Of a stretch of DNA of 64,000 bases, positions 20,480 through 33,700 are shown in pieces. This DNA is from Triplophysa rosa (Eukaryota; Chordata; Actinopteri; Cypriniformes; Nemacheilidae), in assembly GCF_024868665.1 (NCBI RefSeq), contig NC_079894.1, forward strand, positions 12,075,524-12,139,523, read 5' to 3'. The translations under genes and the position numbers were made by a program. The notes under the pieces were generated by a model. It worked only from the letters and a program-made list of their open reading frames with translations. It searched no databases and was not told the origin of the DNA. Position 1 is the first letter of the stretch. Each line of letters starts with the position of its first letter.

Positions 20480-23092
20480 TTTAATGCTTAGCTATATTCC
20501 TTCCTGAAATTTTCAGCTTAACCATAGGTTCAGTTTTTACAGTCCGTGTAAGACTGTAGAGAGGAGAAACTCAAATAGTAAAAGTTGAATTTTGTTTTTC
20601 CGTGATGGCTGCCTGCCACATTTAATGGCATTGATACCGGTCTGTATTACTGATTGTCCTTTTCTCATGCGTGTTCGCTTGGTGTCTTTGGATCACTAAC
20701 CTGTATTGTTTTCCCAGTTCTCTCTCATTATATTTCTCGTCTGTTTGCTTGCCTGCCTCCGTCTGCAGGAGCTGAACTCAACCCCTCCGCTGGGAGAGGA
20801 GTATGTGGCTCACTTTTCTTACATGCTAAGCTTCTTGCATGTCAGGTGGCTAAAGGTTTGTCTGCTGTGCCTAATGAAACATCTGCCCTCTTTTGCCCTT
20901 CTCAAAATGTTTGGCGATGCCAAAGGTCATTTTGACAGTTGAACATTCCATGTTCAAAACCACTTTTTGGAAAATCATACTTTTGTTTGTCAATTTTTTT
21001 TCTAGTCATTCATACATCTTTGTATCATCTGTATAAGGGCAACAGAATGCAGTTCTTGTATGTTGTGTCTCTCTCTCTTTTTTTTTTGCTGCCAGCATAC
21101 GACTCAATTTTGTTCTTGTTCTTTGGATACCTAAAGAAAAAAAACGGGAGAATCTGGTTTATCAAGATTACTTATATCGATACTATATTATGTTGAAACA
21201 TGATCATGATTTTTACAAAACATGTATGCAAACCCTCATTACTTTTTGCAATTTTGTTGCTTCAACAAATTTGGAATCTCGGTACTGTTCTAGGATGGTA
21301 GTCCTTATCTCGAGAACAAATTAGACTATCAAAAGTATGAGGCCATACACACAGCACAGAGCAAGCGAAGGGTACAAGCCTCACTATGTTATGATTTTAC
21401 GGTTCTATCTGCTAAAACATTACCATAAATTTTTTTTAAACGTAAAACATCTGTTCATTTTAATTCACAAGACATATAGAACACTTAAGAAAATTACGTT
21501 TATTACCTATGTTCATAAGGTTACATTTGTCTTGTGCATGACTGCATGTGTAAATGTTCATACAGTATGTAATGCACACACACACTGGGCAAGTCAAGCC
21601 CTTCTTCCCTTTGTTTGCTTCCTTCTTTGCTATTTCTTGTAGATGGTAAACTGCTTCCTTGTCATTTGCTACACCCACAGAATGTGTTTATGCACGATCG
21701 ACTTCATTAGCTTCCTCTTTCATAACAAAACCAGACAGTTATGAAAGTTGATTGTCTGCGAGTTGTGATCAGTTTGTGGTTTTGATCTCATTCCTGTACC
21801 TGATGAGTTTGTCAATGTTTGTCTGAATGCTGGCCAGCTGTGGACTGAGGAGGTGCAGCAGGTAAGTGGGAGATCACAGTCCTCAGTGTTTGTCTAGATC
21901 TATAGAATGAACACCTTTATTAGGGATGCAATGGGAGCTACCTAATGCTACTGATTTCTGTTTATGAGCTCATGCTTTGGGAAACTGCAGTAATGTATTG
22001 ACAAAAATCAAACATCACAAGTTTTTTCACCAGAGGGAGCTTGGTTGTTTATAATCCCACTTGACTCACTGTCACATTTACTTATCACATAGAAAGCAGT
22101 GCAGACTGTATGTCAATTTAATGATGGAGGGAGATATGCATCTCAGTCAGAGTTGTTTTTGGTTTTGTGCGTTTCCCCCTCAGGCAGAGACAGAACTGAG
22201 GATAGCACAGAGTGAGTTTGACCGGCAGGCTGAGATCACCAGACTCTTATTGGAGGGCATCAGCAGCACTCATGTATGCTACCATATACTATGCTATATA
22301 TACAGAATATATTTGTAAAGTTTGTGTATGTGTCCTGATGGTCATGTCCTTTCCTGTCAAATCAGGCTCATCATTTGCGTTGTCTGAATGACTTTGTGGA
22401 CGCCCAAACTGCTTATTATGCACAGGGTTACCAGTACATTGTTAATCTGCAGAAACAGCTGGGAAGGTTGGGAATATTATACTTGTGAATGTGTATACAT
22501 TTATTTATAATATTTACACTAATGCTTTGATGTTTTATGCTAAATGCATAAACAGTCAAATAGTGATGTAAGCTTTTTCCTTTTTGAGTACTGTAGATAT
22601 ATATGTGGTTAGTGGTATATTTAACCCACCAGTGTTGAAGGCCAATGGTAACCGTGTCTTCTTTTCCTCCAGCTTTCCTTCTACATTCAGCTCTAATAAC
22701 AATCAGCCAGGTGGGAACTCCTCCGCCACCATCTCAGTTCCGACAGCACCGGCGGCCGCCTCTCTGCCAGCACCTCCACCCAGCCAGGCCTCACCTGCAC
22801 TTAATGAACTCCGCAGCACCTCCGGTACACGTAAGGCCCGTGTTCTGTACGACTATGACGCAGACAGCAGCAGTGAGCTTTCTCTACTTGCCGATGAGGT
22901 GAGCGAAAATTCAGTTTACTCGATGAAAACAGTCGATTGGGTGGTTTTTTCACGGGAGTGTTTGTGCATGCGCTTCCTTGAAAGGTGATCACCGTGACCA
23001 GCGTGCCAGGCATGGACTTTGATTGGCTGATGGGTCAACGGGGCAATCAGAAAGGCAAAGTGCCAATTACCTACCTAGAGCTGCTCAATTGA
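18534..23092 (+). CDS. sh3glb1: Endophilin B1 (SH3GLB1 / Bif-1), complete
   Basis: Endophilin B1 is a cytosolic N-BAR/SH3 protein that bends membranes at mitochondria, Golgi and autophagosomes and binds Bax and UVRAG. Exons: 18,534-18,596; 19,058-19,199; 19,522-19,650; 19,837-19,970; 20,344-20,436; optional 20,769-20,804 and 21,838-21,861; 22,184-22,273; 22,366-22,466; 22,673-22,898; 22,985-23,092. Without the microexons this gives 361 residues, with them 381, close to the human isoform sizes. Visible motifs: amphipathic N-terminus M-E-F-N-V-R-R-L-A-A-D-A-G-T-F-L-S-R-A-V-Q; BAR segments L-D-A-H-L-E-T-L-L, N-F-L-T-P-L-R-N-F-I-E-G-D-Y-K-T, E-F-D-R-Q-A-E-I-T-R-L-L-L; a Pro/Ala/Ser linker; C-terminal SH3 (A-R-V-L-Y-D-Y-D-A, G-K-V-P-I-T-Y-L-E-L-L-N). 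'AADAGTFLSRAVQ' and 'GKVPITYLELLN' favour B1 over B2. Fish have 1a/1b paralogues, which I cannot separate. Poly(A) signal at 23,348. Confidence 0.95.
20446..20476. repeat. (CA)n microsatellite
   Basis: Begins ten bases after the sh3glb1 exon 5 donor. Confidence 0.9.
20769..20804 (+). CDS. sh3glb1: sh3glb1 alternative 36-nt microexon
   Basis: Preceded by 'ccgtctgcag' and followed by GT, this in-frame exon encodes E-L-N-S-T-P-P-L-G-E-E-Y. Human SH3GLB1 has a longer isoform with an insertion of similar start (Q-L-N-S-A-R-L) at the same place in the BAR domain. A second donor at 20,846 would give 77 nt and break the frame. Confidence 0.7.
21838..21861 (+). CDS. sh3glb1: sh3glb1 alternative 24-nt microexon
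   Basis: Bounded by 'tggccag' and 'gtaagt', it encodes L-W-T-E-E-V-Q-Q, matching I-W-A-E-E-V-T-K of the human long isoform and L-W-N-D-E-V-D-K of SH3GLB2. It is likely included together with the 36-nt exon. Confidence 0.75.
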
Positions 23093-23347
23093 GTGGCAGA
23101 GCAGAAAACACTCATGATGTGAGATTGACAGAAGTAACACTCCAGATGTGATCACGAGATTACACATTCATGTAGTGCAAACCAATATCAAGTCTTCTAC
23201 ACTGCCATGTCTTATTGTCTGAACTCGAGCGGTGTCATAGTAGCCTTACAGTAACTAAAGCAGTCTGAGATTGCCAACTATTTCTTTGATGTATGTGCCA
23301 ACTGATTTTTTTATTGCTCAACCTATTTGATTTTGCTATGGTGCTTG

Positions 23348-23353
23348 AATAAA
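23348..23353 (+). terminator. sh3glb1 polyadenylation signal
   Basis: AATAAA 256 nt after the stop codon, followed by a T/G-rich stretch (gtttggtgttgttgtcttttt). Confidence 0.75.
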
Positions 23354-23551
23354 TATTATATGAACAAGTTTGGTGTTGTTGTCTTTTTATTTTGTGTACT
23401 TAAATATTATCCTTAGTGTGAGTAATGTGATTAATGTTTTGGTCTTCAATTTTATCAGTCAAAGTTGAGCTAATGATTTTGAATGTCGGAAGAGAGACGC
23501 AGTCATGAATTTTAACCACTAGATGGCAGTATTTTCCTTTAGTAAACTTAA

Positions 23552-23867
23552 AGGGAAAGTTCACCCCAAAATGAAAATTCTTTTATTTTCTCACAGTCAT
23601 GTAAGTACGAACCTGTATGACTTTCGTTCTTTGCCGAACACAAAATACTATATTTTGAAGAATGTTGGTAACAGAAAACCGCTGGTCCCCATTGACGCGA
23701 ATTGGTTTTGTGTCCATACAATAGAAGTGAATGGGGACCAACGGTTTTTGTTTACCAATATTCTTTAAAATATCCTCTTTTGCGTTTTGCAGAAGAAAGT
23801 CATACGGGTTTAAAAAAGAGGGTGAGTTAATGATGACAGAATTTCCATTTTGGGGTGAACTGTCCCT
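23552..23867. mobile_element. TTAA-flanked MITE between convergent genes
   Basis: TTAA at both edges (23,548-23,551; 23,868-23,871). Terminal inverted repeats are AGGGAAAGTTCACCCC and GGGGTGAACTGTCCCT. It belongs to the same family as 34,228-34,606, 46,917-47,181 and 1-255. No ORF of its own. It sits in the gap between sh3glb1 and arhgef4. Confidence 0.85.
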
Positions 23868-23942
23868 TTAAAACCAGAGCATAAAATCTACTCAAATAAA
23901 ACAGACACAAAAATATCATCATCATAACACTTACAAATGTAT

Positions 23943-23948
23943 TTTATT
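23943..23948 (-). terminator. arhgef4 polyadenylation signal (candidate)
   Basis: TTTATT on the plus strand is AATAAA for arhgef4, 820 nt after its stop. This implies a 3' UTR of about 0.85 kb (23.9-24.77 kb) and leaves roughly 0.55 kb to the sh3glb1 3' end. Confidence 0.55.
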
Positions 23949-24768
23949 AACATACTTTTTCAGTGGTCAAAGGTAATATACATATTTGACACAACCCCCA
24001 AACATACTCTTTAATTTAATAGTTCAAATATCTATCTGAATGACAGAATATTGAGGATTTTTTGGGGTTGAAATTGTTTGGGTTTCACAGCAAATTCATG
24101 CAACCCCAACACAATATCTGGGTTACGTTTTGAATGTCACTTCAAAGTGAAGTTTGTTATTGAGGAGTTATTTGGGCAGCAGAATACATGAAATGCTCAT
24201 CTAAACCGTTGAGGACTGATGGGACTTTGTCTGGGTATAATTTAGAGGCTTAATGACGAGAAATTTCAGCTTAGTTTGCATACACAGACGGACATATTAA
24301 CAGATTTCTTTTGACAGCCAAGTTAATACAGTAATAAATCTCAACACAATCTATATCTTGTGCAAAACCCTTTTAAACTTTAAACATCATCATGGGTCAC
24401 ACAAAAGTATCAAATTACATATAAAAGCTAGTAGTTGGGCACTGTGGATAGCCGGCATACACTGAAAATTTGAAAATAAATTATCCAACATAGAAAGAAG
24501 TCCTTTCTTCCAGCCTTTCGATGCAGCGGTCAAAGCGTGTCCGTATGATGACTTGCAGCAGTTCTGAAAAGTGAAGCGGTCGAGCAGTAGTAGCTGTCTT
24601 TTCAATGTAAATAACATAGCAGGAATGCCCTCCCCACAACGGTCAATGTCTGGGAGTGATGCTGTGATTGTAACAACCCATAAAGTGCTTTCGCATTTGG
24701 ACGATAAAAAATGTTACAAGGGGATAAAATCACAAGTTCAGGGCAGGCACAACCTTGAGTCCAGTCCC

Positions 24769-27700
24769 TCATTTTTTGAACGGTGTTAGGATATTGTGCC
24801 AGAAATTGGAGGTCTTGCGTTTGGGTTCAGCCAACATGATGACCTGCTGCTGGGGAAGGGAGGTGGGGAGCGTGGGATGCTTCTGACGCAGCAGGAAGTC
24901 ATAGTAGGGCCTGGTCACAGCTGCCGGGTGGAGGAAATAAACAAGGGTCATTACTCTGGGAACCGGCAGCCACATTTATTTCATTAGAGATCAGCGTGAC
25001 CGAGCATGGTTTTAGCATGTGTTGTAAGACTAGCTTAATTTAGTTGTTGCACATTTTGTATTACACACTGTAGATTTAAGCCGGGCCAGTTTGTAATACT
25101 GTGACATATTAATGGTTTTAGTGTCTCTAAAAGCACAAGGATTGCTAGTCGATTACGTAGACTAGACGTGCCTTAGAAGGGGTTAAATCACATTAACATA
25201 CTCTAGAATTACCCTTGACTACTCGATTGGCTCTCTACTCTGAGAGGACACCCAGGATATCGCCCTTCGCAGGACCCCAGGGGGCACCCTAACCCCCTGC
25301 CCCTGCCCCTGCCTGCGCTGCGGGGCATCAGGGAGGAGAGGTGAAGTTAAGGTGGCCCTGGGAGACAGAGGTCCTGGAGGTTCAGAAAAACGCAGACACT
25401 TGGAAGTTTTTGGGTGAAGAAGTGAAGGAGCTCTGAGTGCCAGCAAGTGCTGTAAAGCTAATGCTTTTCAAACACAAATGCAGTGATAGTGAACAACACA
25501 ACACACAAACATGATCTTTACTACACACTACGTGCTAAACAGGAATACTTTCACTCTTCATACTTCTTTCTCAAGCGTGATTATATTGTTTTAGAGAATG
25601 CAAGTGTGTAAAAATCATCTCACCTTTAGGCTTCCCTGTTGGATGACCTTTAGATGCATTCAGCATGGCCTGCTTCTTTTGGACCTCTGTGATCGTGAAA
25701 CCTGGTTTGGAGAAGAAACAAAAACACTAATATGCTTTGTGATTCTTATTGTGAAAAATTCTAATTCATGACAATATCACTGGAAAGGTCTATGCGTCTA
25801 GAATACACATTTGACCAGTTTATTACAATATAAATAGTGTAGAAAAGTTATTTTTTGGTCATCTGCCATGGTCTGTGTTTTGTACATTAAAGTTTGATAC
25901 TTATGATTGGAGATTTGTTGTAATAAGTATTGCCTGAATGAGATCAAATCAATGCTTCTGATTATTATTCCTAGAGTGATGTTCACCTGTCTCGAGGTCA
26001 TGCTGGACCTGTTCCCGTTCATCTGTAAAGGCCCGCAGCCAGCGCTGCTTCTGCTCGGGTTTCTTGGCACACAGGAGGTGAACCTCCTCTCCTCCGGGAG
26101 AACACAATTTCAAGGCATTCTTCACACTCACATTAAAGTCCTTATCCTTCCCATCTTCCACATCTACCACTTGCATCTGATCCATGTCTAACCGACCCTT
26201 GTAATACAGGATGTCCCTCCGAAGCAGATCCTGCGGGGACAGTAAATCAACTTATTAATACACAATCATTTTATTAGCATTCAGAAACAAATGGCACAAA
26301 TGCTCTCAACGTAAATTAGAGTGCACTGTATGTGCTGTAGTTTAAATAGTAGAGAGCATGATGTTAGCGATAAATAGATCAACAAATAAATGTGTACAAT
26401 AAATAGAAATGTTTAATACTTCACTGTAACACTGACTCACCTTTTTACAGAAAACCAACTGGTGGTCAAATAGGAAGAAAATGCGCTGTTGGCCTTTGGC
26501 CTGTGGCTGAGAGATCTTGGTCAGGTCTCCTGAGAAAATCAGGTCAGAGCTTCTGCTCAAGATGTCTTCACCCTAATAACAGGAAAAGAGGCTGTAAGAG
26601 CTTGCTCATAAAAGCGAGACAATATGAAGTGATGAGGTCTGTGTTTTACCTCCCAGTCCTCTATGGAGCTCTGCCACTGAGCGATTTTGTCGATGTTCTC
26701 CAGACGCCTCTTTCTCTCATTGATCAGTCTGGCCACATTCTTCATTGCGTTTAAGGCAGCCTCCACGTCCTTATAATCTCTGAACACAAAGACTCGGTCA
26801 TGACCATTGCACCAAGGCACAGTATACTAGATCTACAGTACCATGACAGAAGATCAGCACCTGTGTTGTGGGTTGGTATACTTGAGCAGTTCAGCCAGCT
26901 GTAGAGGGTACTTGCAGATCTTTTGCACAGGAGTAAGCAAGAACCCATCTAGAGAAATGTCAATCATCTTCTGCAGCAAGCGACAGGCCTCAAAGAAGAA
27001 GACATACTTCTTGATCTTCATAAGTTTGGAGAGCTGCACGCAAGCATTGGGGTGGTTGTTGCAATACTCGGAGTAGATCTGGAAGTTTGTTTGCTGGATA
27101 GAGAAAAGAAAGGAACGGAATGAATATCTGTGGAAACCTGCAAATCAGAAAGAGGCCTTTGAAGTCAGCTTACATGCTCTAAGAAGCACGAGCCGATCTC
27201 GCTGAGGTGTGGCTGGTCTTTGTTGAATTTCTTCTCCAAGGCTTTGACGAACTTCTTTTGAAAGCGGTACAGCTCATCGATGTTGCCGAAAATAGTACGC
27301 AGTTGCTCTTCTGTAAACATGTCTGTCCTCCTCCGACACTGTTTTATATAGCCCTGGAAATCATTAAAGAGCCGTCAAACCCTCCATGCTACAAGCACTA
27401 AAACTTTACATGCAAGCGCTAAGTTATTTTTAGCCGAGAGTGGGACTTGATTTATTGGCAATGTATAAACGGTTTTGACATGCAAAAAGAGAAAAATCAT
27501 TCAAATCGAATAAAAATGTACATGGTGAGCTAGATAAACCCATTGGAACATCTTACGCCACTATCCAGTTGTAGTGTGATGAATATCTAAGCAGTGTTAC
27601 AGCTGTGAACTCTTTCCCCACCAGCATTAAAAAAGTTTCACAAAACCTTGATAGTCAACGGAATATTTTCTTTTATGAATATATGAACATACAATACATC

Positions 27701-30700
27701 AAATGAAAGAAAAGAGCCCCTGCTTTTATCTTAAAACCGTGGATGTCCAAATTCGCTATTCAGAAAACTGTTCTTTTTAAATGAATAAATCTTGTTTTGT
27801 CATTTTTTATTGGTTAGATATTTGCAAGAAGACCCCGTGACAAACATAAAGGGTGACTAATAACAATGATTTATGGCCAAAAATGACCAAATATGGAGAT
27901 ATAAGGTTTCAGAAGGACAGCAACAGTATTGTACTCTCTCTTATAAAATCGTTCCCATTTCATCACCCTTTTGATTGTGGATATGCAACATTTTGAACAA
28001 AACGCTGGAAAAATTGCTTAGATTGTATTCAGAACCATTATCAAAATAGCATTTGCTGCTTTTAGATTCAGATGCTGTACTTGTTCAGAAGATGAGTAAC
28101 AGTGCTCCCTACTGTATGACAGTGAAAACATTAAGCTTGCTTTGTTCATTATTCCTCGTTCTATTCATCAGGTCATTTTCTAAACATGTAAACAGTTACT
28201 CCACACACACTACAATGCTATGTAACAAGATCCACACACTGAGGTGGAACTGATCAATGTGAGCCATGTGATACAGTGAGAGAGGAACTGACCTCAAAGA
28301 TGTCTTTCAGGTGTTTGATGTAATCCCTCTCTGTGCTCATGATCTCATTGATAACGTTGGCTCTCATCTGCTCCTTGCAGGGCAGACCAGGTCCTAGGGG
28401 TCCCCCTAAGGTGGCCCCACCCCCGTCTGTGACCCCGTCCAGATGGGCTAGATACTCATCCATGGGCTCATCCTGGTTCACACGTAACTACCAATAACAA
28501 AGATAATAGTTCGCAATATAATAAATAATATACATTGATTCATATTTTACCAATATAATTTTGTTTACAGCGGCACGCATTTACCTACAGTACATTCACT
28601 AGGCAGCTAAAAAACAAGCTTAAAAAAAACCTGCTTTTCTAAAAACACACTGACATAACCGACCCCCTCAAGGTAGAGCAATGCAATAATGATGACATAA
28701 TGTGACAGTAATCTAATCTTCTTTGTAGCAGGAGTGAGATGTCTGTTCTCTTTTACCCGAACAAAGCTGGCAGGGAACCAGCCTTCGCTGTCCAGCACCC
28801 GGCCCCACCACCACTCCTTGTTTGTGGCGTCCACTACTTCGATGACATCCCCAGCCTTGAAGCCCAGCTCCTGGTCATCCATGGTGACATGGTCCCATAG
28901 AGCCTCCGCGCACACGCTGCCATCACTGATCAGCTATTGAGACGCACATAAATACAGTAAAATTCCATTACAATGTACACAATAATACAAAATGGCGCCA
29001 CATGAAAATCAAGTCTACAGCATTTCATTTCCAAGGTTTATTCAACATGTAACTGGTACATTGAATTTCTTACATCTTGTCGCTTTACTGTTTAATAAAC
29101 AATGTAAAGGGATCAGCACCATGGTTAACATTAGCACATTAGTTGCAAGTGATAGGAATAAAGTTATGTTTACATGGTTTGGTGAGCCGTGATGACTGTA
29201 AAAGGGCAATTTCAGTATTGGATCTTCATAGACCATGAAATAGTTCCTGTATCTTCATGTGCCCATGGGCGGAATGTTTAATAAAAGTATAAAAATAAGA
29301 CTTCATGAACTGAACTTTCAAATCCAAACTGCATTGTATTCCTTGAAGAAACATTACCAAATTGAGCCTTTGTATTTTCCATGACTAGTTGTTTAAATTT
29401 TCCACCTTTGCTTACAAAGATCAGCTTGGCAACTGAAACGAAGCGCAGGATAATATATTACCACCTCATTTAGTATGAAATGCTGCCAAGCTTAACCATC
29501 TCAACAGTGCAGCAAAACATGATCTATGACGGCACTGCTTATGATGTCATAATACAGCATCCACGCAGTATCATCACACTCAATTCTCTGCTCACAGTGA
29601 TGCACTGGAAGGCTGTATTGACACCCCCTGAATCCAGAGCATCCGCTGCTTTCTCAACACACAGCTGTGACTATGTAGTCTGTTGCCTAGCGACACGCCC
29701 ACATATGTTCCCATGTGCCTCCTCTTCACGGCCTGTGAGTTACAGCTTCTTGGTTCTTTCCAAGACTCTACAAGAAGAGACAGCTTTGGCATACATACTG
29801 TAGTACAAATAAACAATAAAAATGAAACAAAATAAGCTAACTGTAAAGGAACGAGGATTGTTTCTGTTTGTAAAACTGGTCCAGCTCTTCTATTTTTCCA
29901 TTGTAATACAGTAAAAACACAGCGTCTGACAAAAAAGCTGATCCAAACCATGATGTGCAATTTGTATGTTAAAAAAGATCGGTCTTATTGGACAAGAACC
30001 CGACTGATGTTGTAGAATCCTTTGGGCATCTGATCTGAACTTGCTGATTCTGGCATAAAACAAATCCTGACATGGGCCAAAGCCGTAAGAGAATTCACAA
30101 GAGAGCCATCACAGCATTAATTGTTGTCACTACTCAAAATACAGACGAATAGACATCAACAATAATAGTTAAAAATATATTTAAAAATTGTCATTAAAAG
30201 GCTTCCACACATTAATACCCAAATAATGCATTCACATTCCCAGAACCAGTCACAACATCTAAAGATGAGCCCTTAGATCCTTTAAAATTAAAGAGTGACC
30301 TCCAACCCCACACACCACCCCCCCCCCAAAAAAAACCCGGGACCCTTTTACGCCATTCCCACCCTGTGACAAGCTGATAAATAATTCACACACGCTCTAT
30401 CACACCACTTCAGCCTGAAAGCTGCCAGACTCATACACACACGCACACAGTCACACCCATTCCAGTTACCTGTTCTACTGTGATGACTGCATCTTGAAAA
30501 CCCATCCATGAGTGAGTAAGAGGGAGTAACTTTCCCTCCTCTTCTCCAGCCCTCCTCTCCTCCCCCCGCGCCTGCGCTCTACTGGAAGGCCAGTAGAAAC
30601 ATCAGTACCACATTGATGATGACCAGCAGCATCATGATGACGAACACGACCACCTTCTGGGCCTCCGGGCTGAGGTTGCAGCGCAACAGGAAGTCAGCCA

Positions 30701-33700
30701 GGCTCTGCCGAGATGCCGTTCGCTGGCCTCCACGAGCCATGACGCCGGGAACCCCCTTGCCTAGAGGTCTGCGAACGATCGTTTGACAGCACACGGTTTC
30801 GCTCCCGAGTCCCCTTGATATTCTCCGTAAAGTGCAGTTAGGAGCACGAGGGGGAAGGGTGGGAGAGCCTCCACGTCCACAGTTACCTGCTCACTTCCTT
30901 TATGTTCCGTCTCTCGCTTTTTCTCGCACGCGCTCTCTCGTCCTCTTTCGTCGCTCCTCTTGTGTTTCTTTCCCCGTGCGCTGCTGATGTCAGGAACATG
31001 GGTGGATGCGTCTCTCCGCCTCCATCTATTTTTCTCCTTTTATCTTTATGTTTTTCTTTCTGACCCCTCGTGTCTCCTCCTCGCTTTGTCCTCCCTTTTG
31101 CTGGCTCGCTCGCCTCCGACAACGATGAGCCGTTTAAACGCGCGGCCGTGTTAATTCTCTCTCGGATCAGATAAGCGCACGTCCTTTTAACATCTCATTT
31201 GATAAATGACAACCTGAGGGCCAGAAACGGTTGCTCCATCTGTGCTTAGCGGCACTAGCATCCATCCATCTCTCTGTATTGACTTCTGTTTTCCTCCTAT
31301 TTTTTTCCTCCTATCCTTCTCAGCCAATCGGGTGGCAGTGCTACGGAGCGTATCCAGGATACCAGAGTAGCGGAGGCTGGCCTTAGCAGCAGCAGCAGGG
31401 GAGCGTCGGAGGTGGGGGGAGGGTGACGAGAGAATGCGGTACTATCCTGTCATTACACAAGCCTCTCATTGGCTGCACGAGCTGCCCATGATCATACACC
31501 CGTCCAAATGCGAGCAGCGAGCACGTCCTGCATGTCTTCTTAAGGCAGTGCTTTTTTGACTCTTTTGACAATTCTGCTTGAGATATTAATTAAAGGCTGT
31601 GTGATGTGCAGAGCAGCTCTTGAGCTTTTATTTCCTGACCCAGGCCGATGTTGGATTAACACAGTCATCCCCGCACGGCTCTTTCCCGAGCATCAATTTG
31701 GGCACAGCTAATGGGATTAGTGCAGGCCTCGGATTCCCATAACCTGCTGTCTCACTTTCTCACACTCGTCTGCGCACGAATCTCATCCGCACTGTCACAC
31801 AGCATTGAAGCATACCTTTAAAGTTAGCAGATGTCTCTTTCTGACACACACAAACTAGAACTCAGTCTTTCAAAACTCTTTTCCCCAAAACCAGAGCTGG
31901 GTAGATTACTTGTAATCTGTAATCAGTAACTGATTACAATTAATATGACAAAATTTGTAGTCAGTAACATAATCTCTTAGATTACAAATTTTTGGTAACA
32001 TAATCTGAATGCTTTTGGATTACATTTAGATTTTGATTTAAATCTTATTTGATGTTACATATATTGAAGCAGGATAATTGTGTACCACTTTGACAGATAC
32101 AATGAGGAAAAATATTCCATTCTTTATCACCATAAAGAGTCTCAACATCTTTTTAAAGAACAGTACGTACAAAATACTAACACTCATATAACTTGTTGTT
32201 AGTGTTTACTGCAGAGGTGTAAAGAGTACCTGAAAACCATACTTAAGTAAAAGTACAGATACCTTGCAGCGAAAAAAACTCCATTACAAGTTACAAGTCA
32301 CCAATTCCAAAACGACTTCAGTAAAAGTCTTCGAGTATCTGATTTTCACAGTACTTGAGTATTTTACTCATACTGAATGTAGGCTCAAAGCAGCACTAGT
32401 CCTCAACACTTAAGAGACATGTCGTGAAAAACAAGAAACAGTCGATTCGTGAGGAGAGCAATCGCATTTATTTTATTAAATCATAATAAGACTGAACACC
32501 TCAAAATTGCAACAAATCATGGTCGACACCATAACCTACGTCTATTACAAACACCCAAGTCTCATTTAAGCTCAAGTGCTCATAAGTAAGCCAACATTCT
32601 TCAAAAAGGTCTCTTCAATATAACGGATAAATAAAATAATGTTAGGTAAAATTAAAAAGTCAAAGCCTTTTTGCACTGGACATGCTGGTTTTGGCCTCAT
32701 CGCCAGCTGCAGTCATGTCCTCATTTCACATATAAACCGCCAGCGAATGACAACTACGTGATACTGCACTCGCATTCACATAAAGAAGCCATGTTGACAA
32801 GTTTTAGTAAATTAGGGCAAAGTCCACAAGATTATAGTACCTTCAATGCCCTGTAAATGGCAATATGAATTATTCTGTAGCAAAAATGAACTGCTGCAAA
32901 AAAAGATAGGTGCCATGCAAAATGTAATGTGTAATTGCATTAGTCATTACAAATGTAGTGGAGTAAAGAGTACATATACTTGTTCAAAAATGTAGTCAAG
33001 TAGAGAGTAAAAGTTGCTAATATCTTTAATACTCAGTACAACTACAAAGTAGCCAAAAAGATACTTATGTACAGTAACTAATTACATTTACTCCAATACT
33101 TTACACCACTGGTTTACTGATAGTAACACTGAATAGTTTTCCCATGAGTTTCCTTAAAAATGAAATGGTGTCTATTAGGGGTGTGACAAGATCTTGTGCC
33201 GCAAGATTAAAATGTGACAAGATTTCTCGTTAAGGTCTCTTAATATCAGCATGATGGAGTTTGATGGTGAAATTAGTATTGAAGATGCCCTGCCACTTTT
33301 AAATCATATTTTACTTACTAAAATAGATGTAAAATTACATTCAGATTACATTTGTTTACAAAAATACAAAACAAAACAAAAATTTTGAAAATAGATGATA
33401 TATTGTGAATGCTGGGCACAATTCAGCAGCACAAATCAATTTAGATTGATGACTAATGCCTTTTCGCAATGAATGTTGTGATCTGCACTAATCGCACAAA
33501 TCATAATATTATTGTTGATAGATTGTGAAGATTAACACTGTTCTTGAACAATACATAGCGAACATAAATGCTTGTTAACAAAAACATGTTAGACTCACTA
33601 TCGTGGGTTGGTTGTTTTAACAGTTAAAGTGGTAGGTTTACCAAAAAACAAAAAAGTAATATGTACTGTAATCTATGTAATGTAATCTGTAACAATAAAA

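Noticed and set aside
28607..28915. Alternative start at the Met-Cys-Ala-Glu of the SH3 exon
   Set aside because: Those residues continue the frame of the upstream exon (S-V-C-A-E-A-L-W) and the initial codon is GTG; not a separate start.
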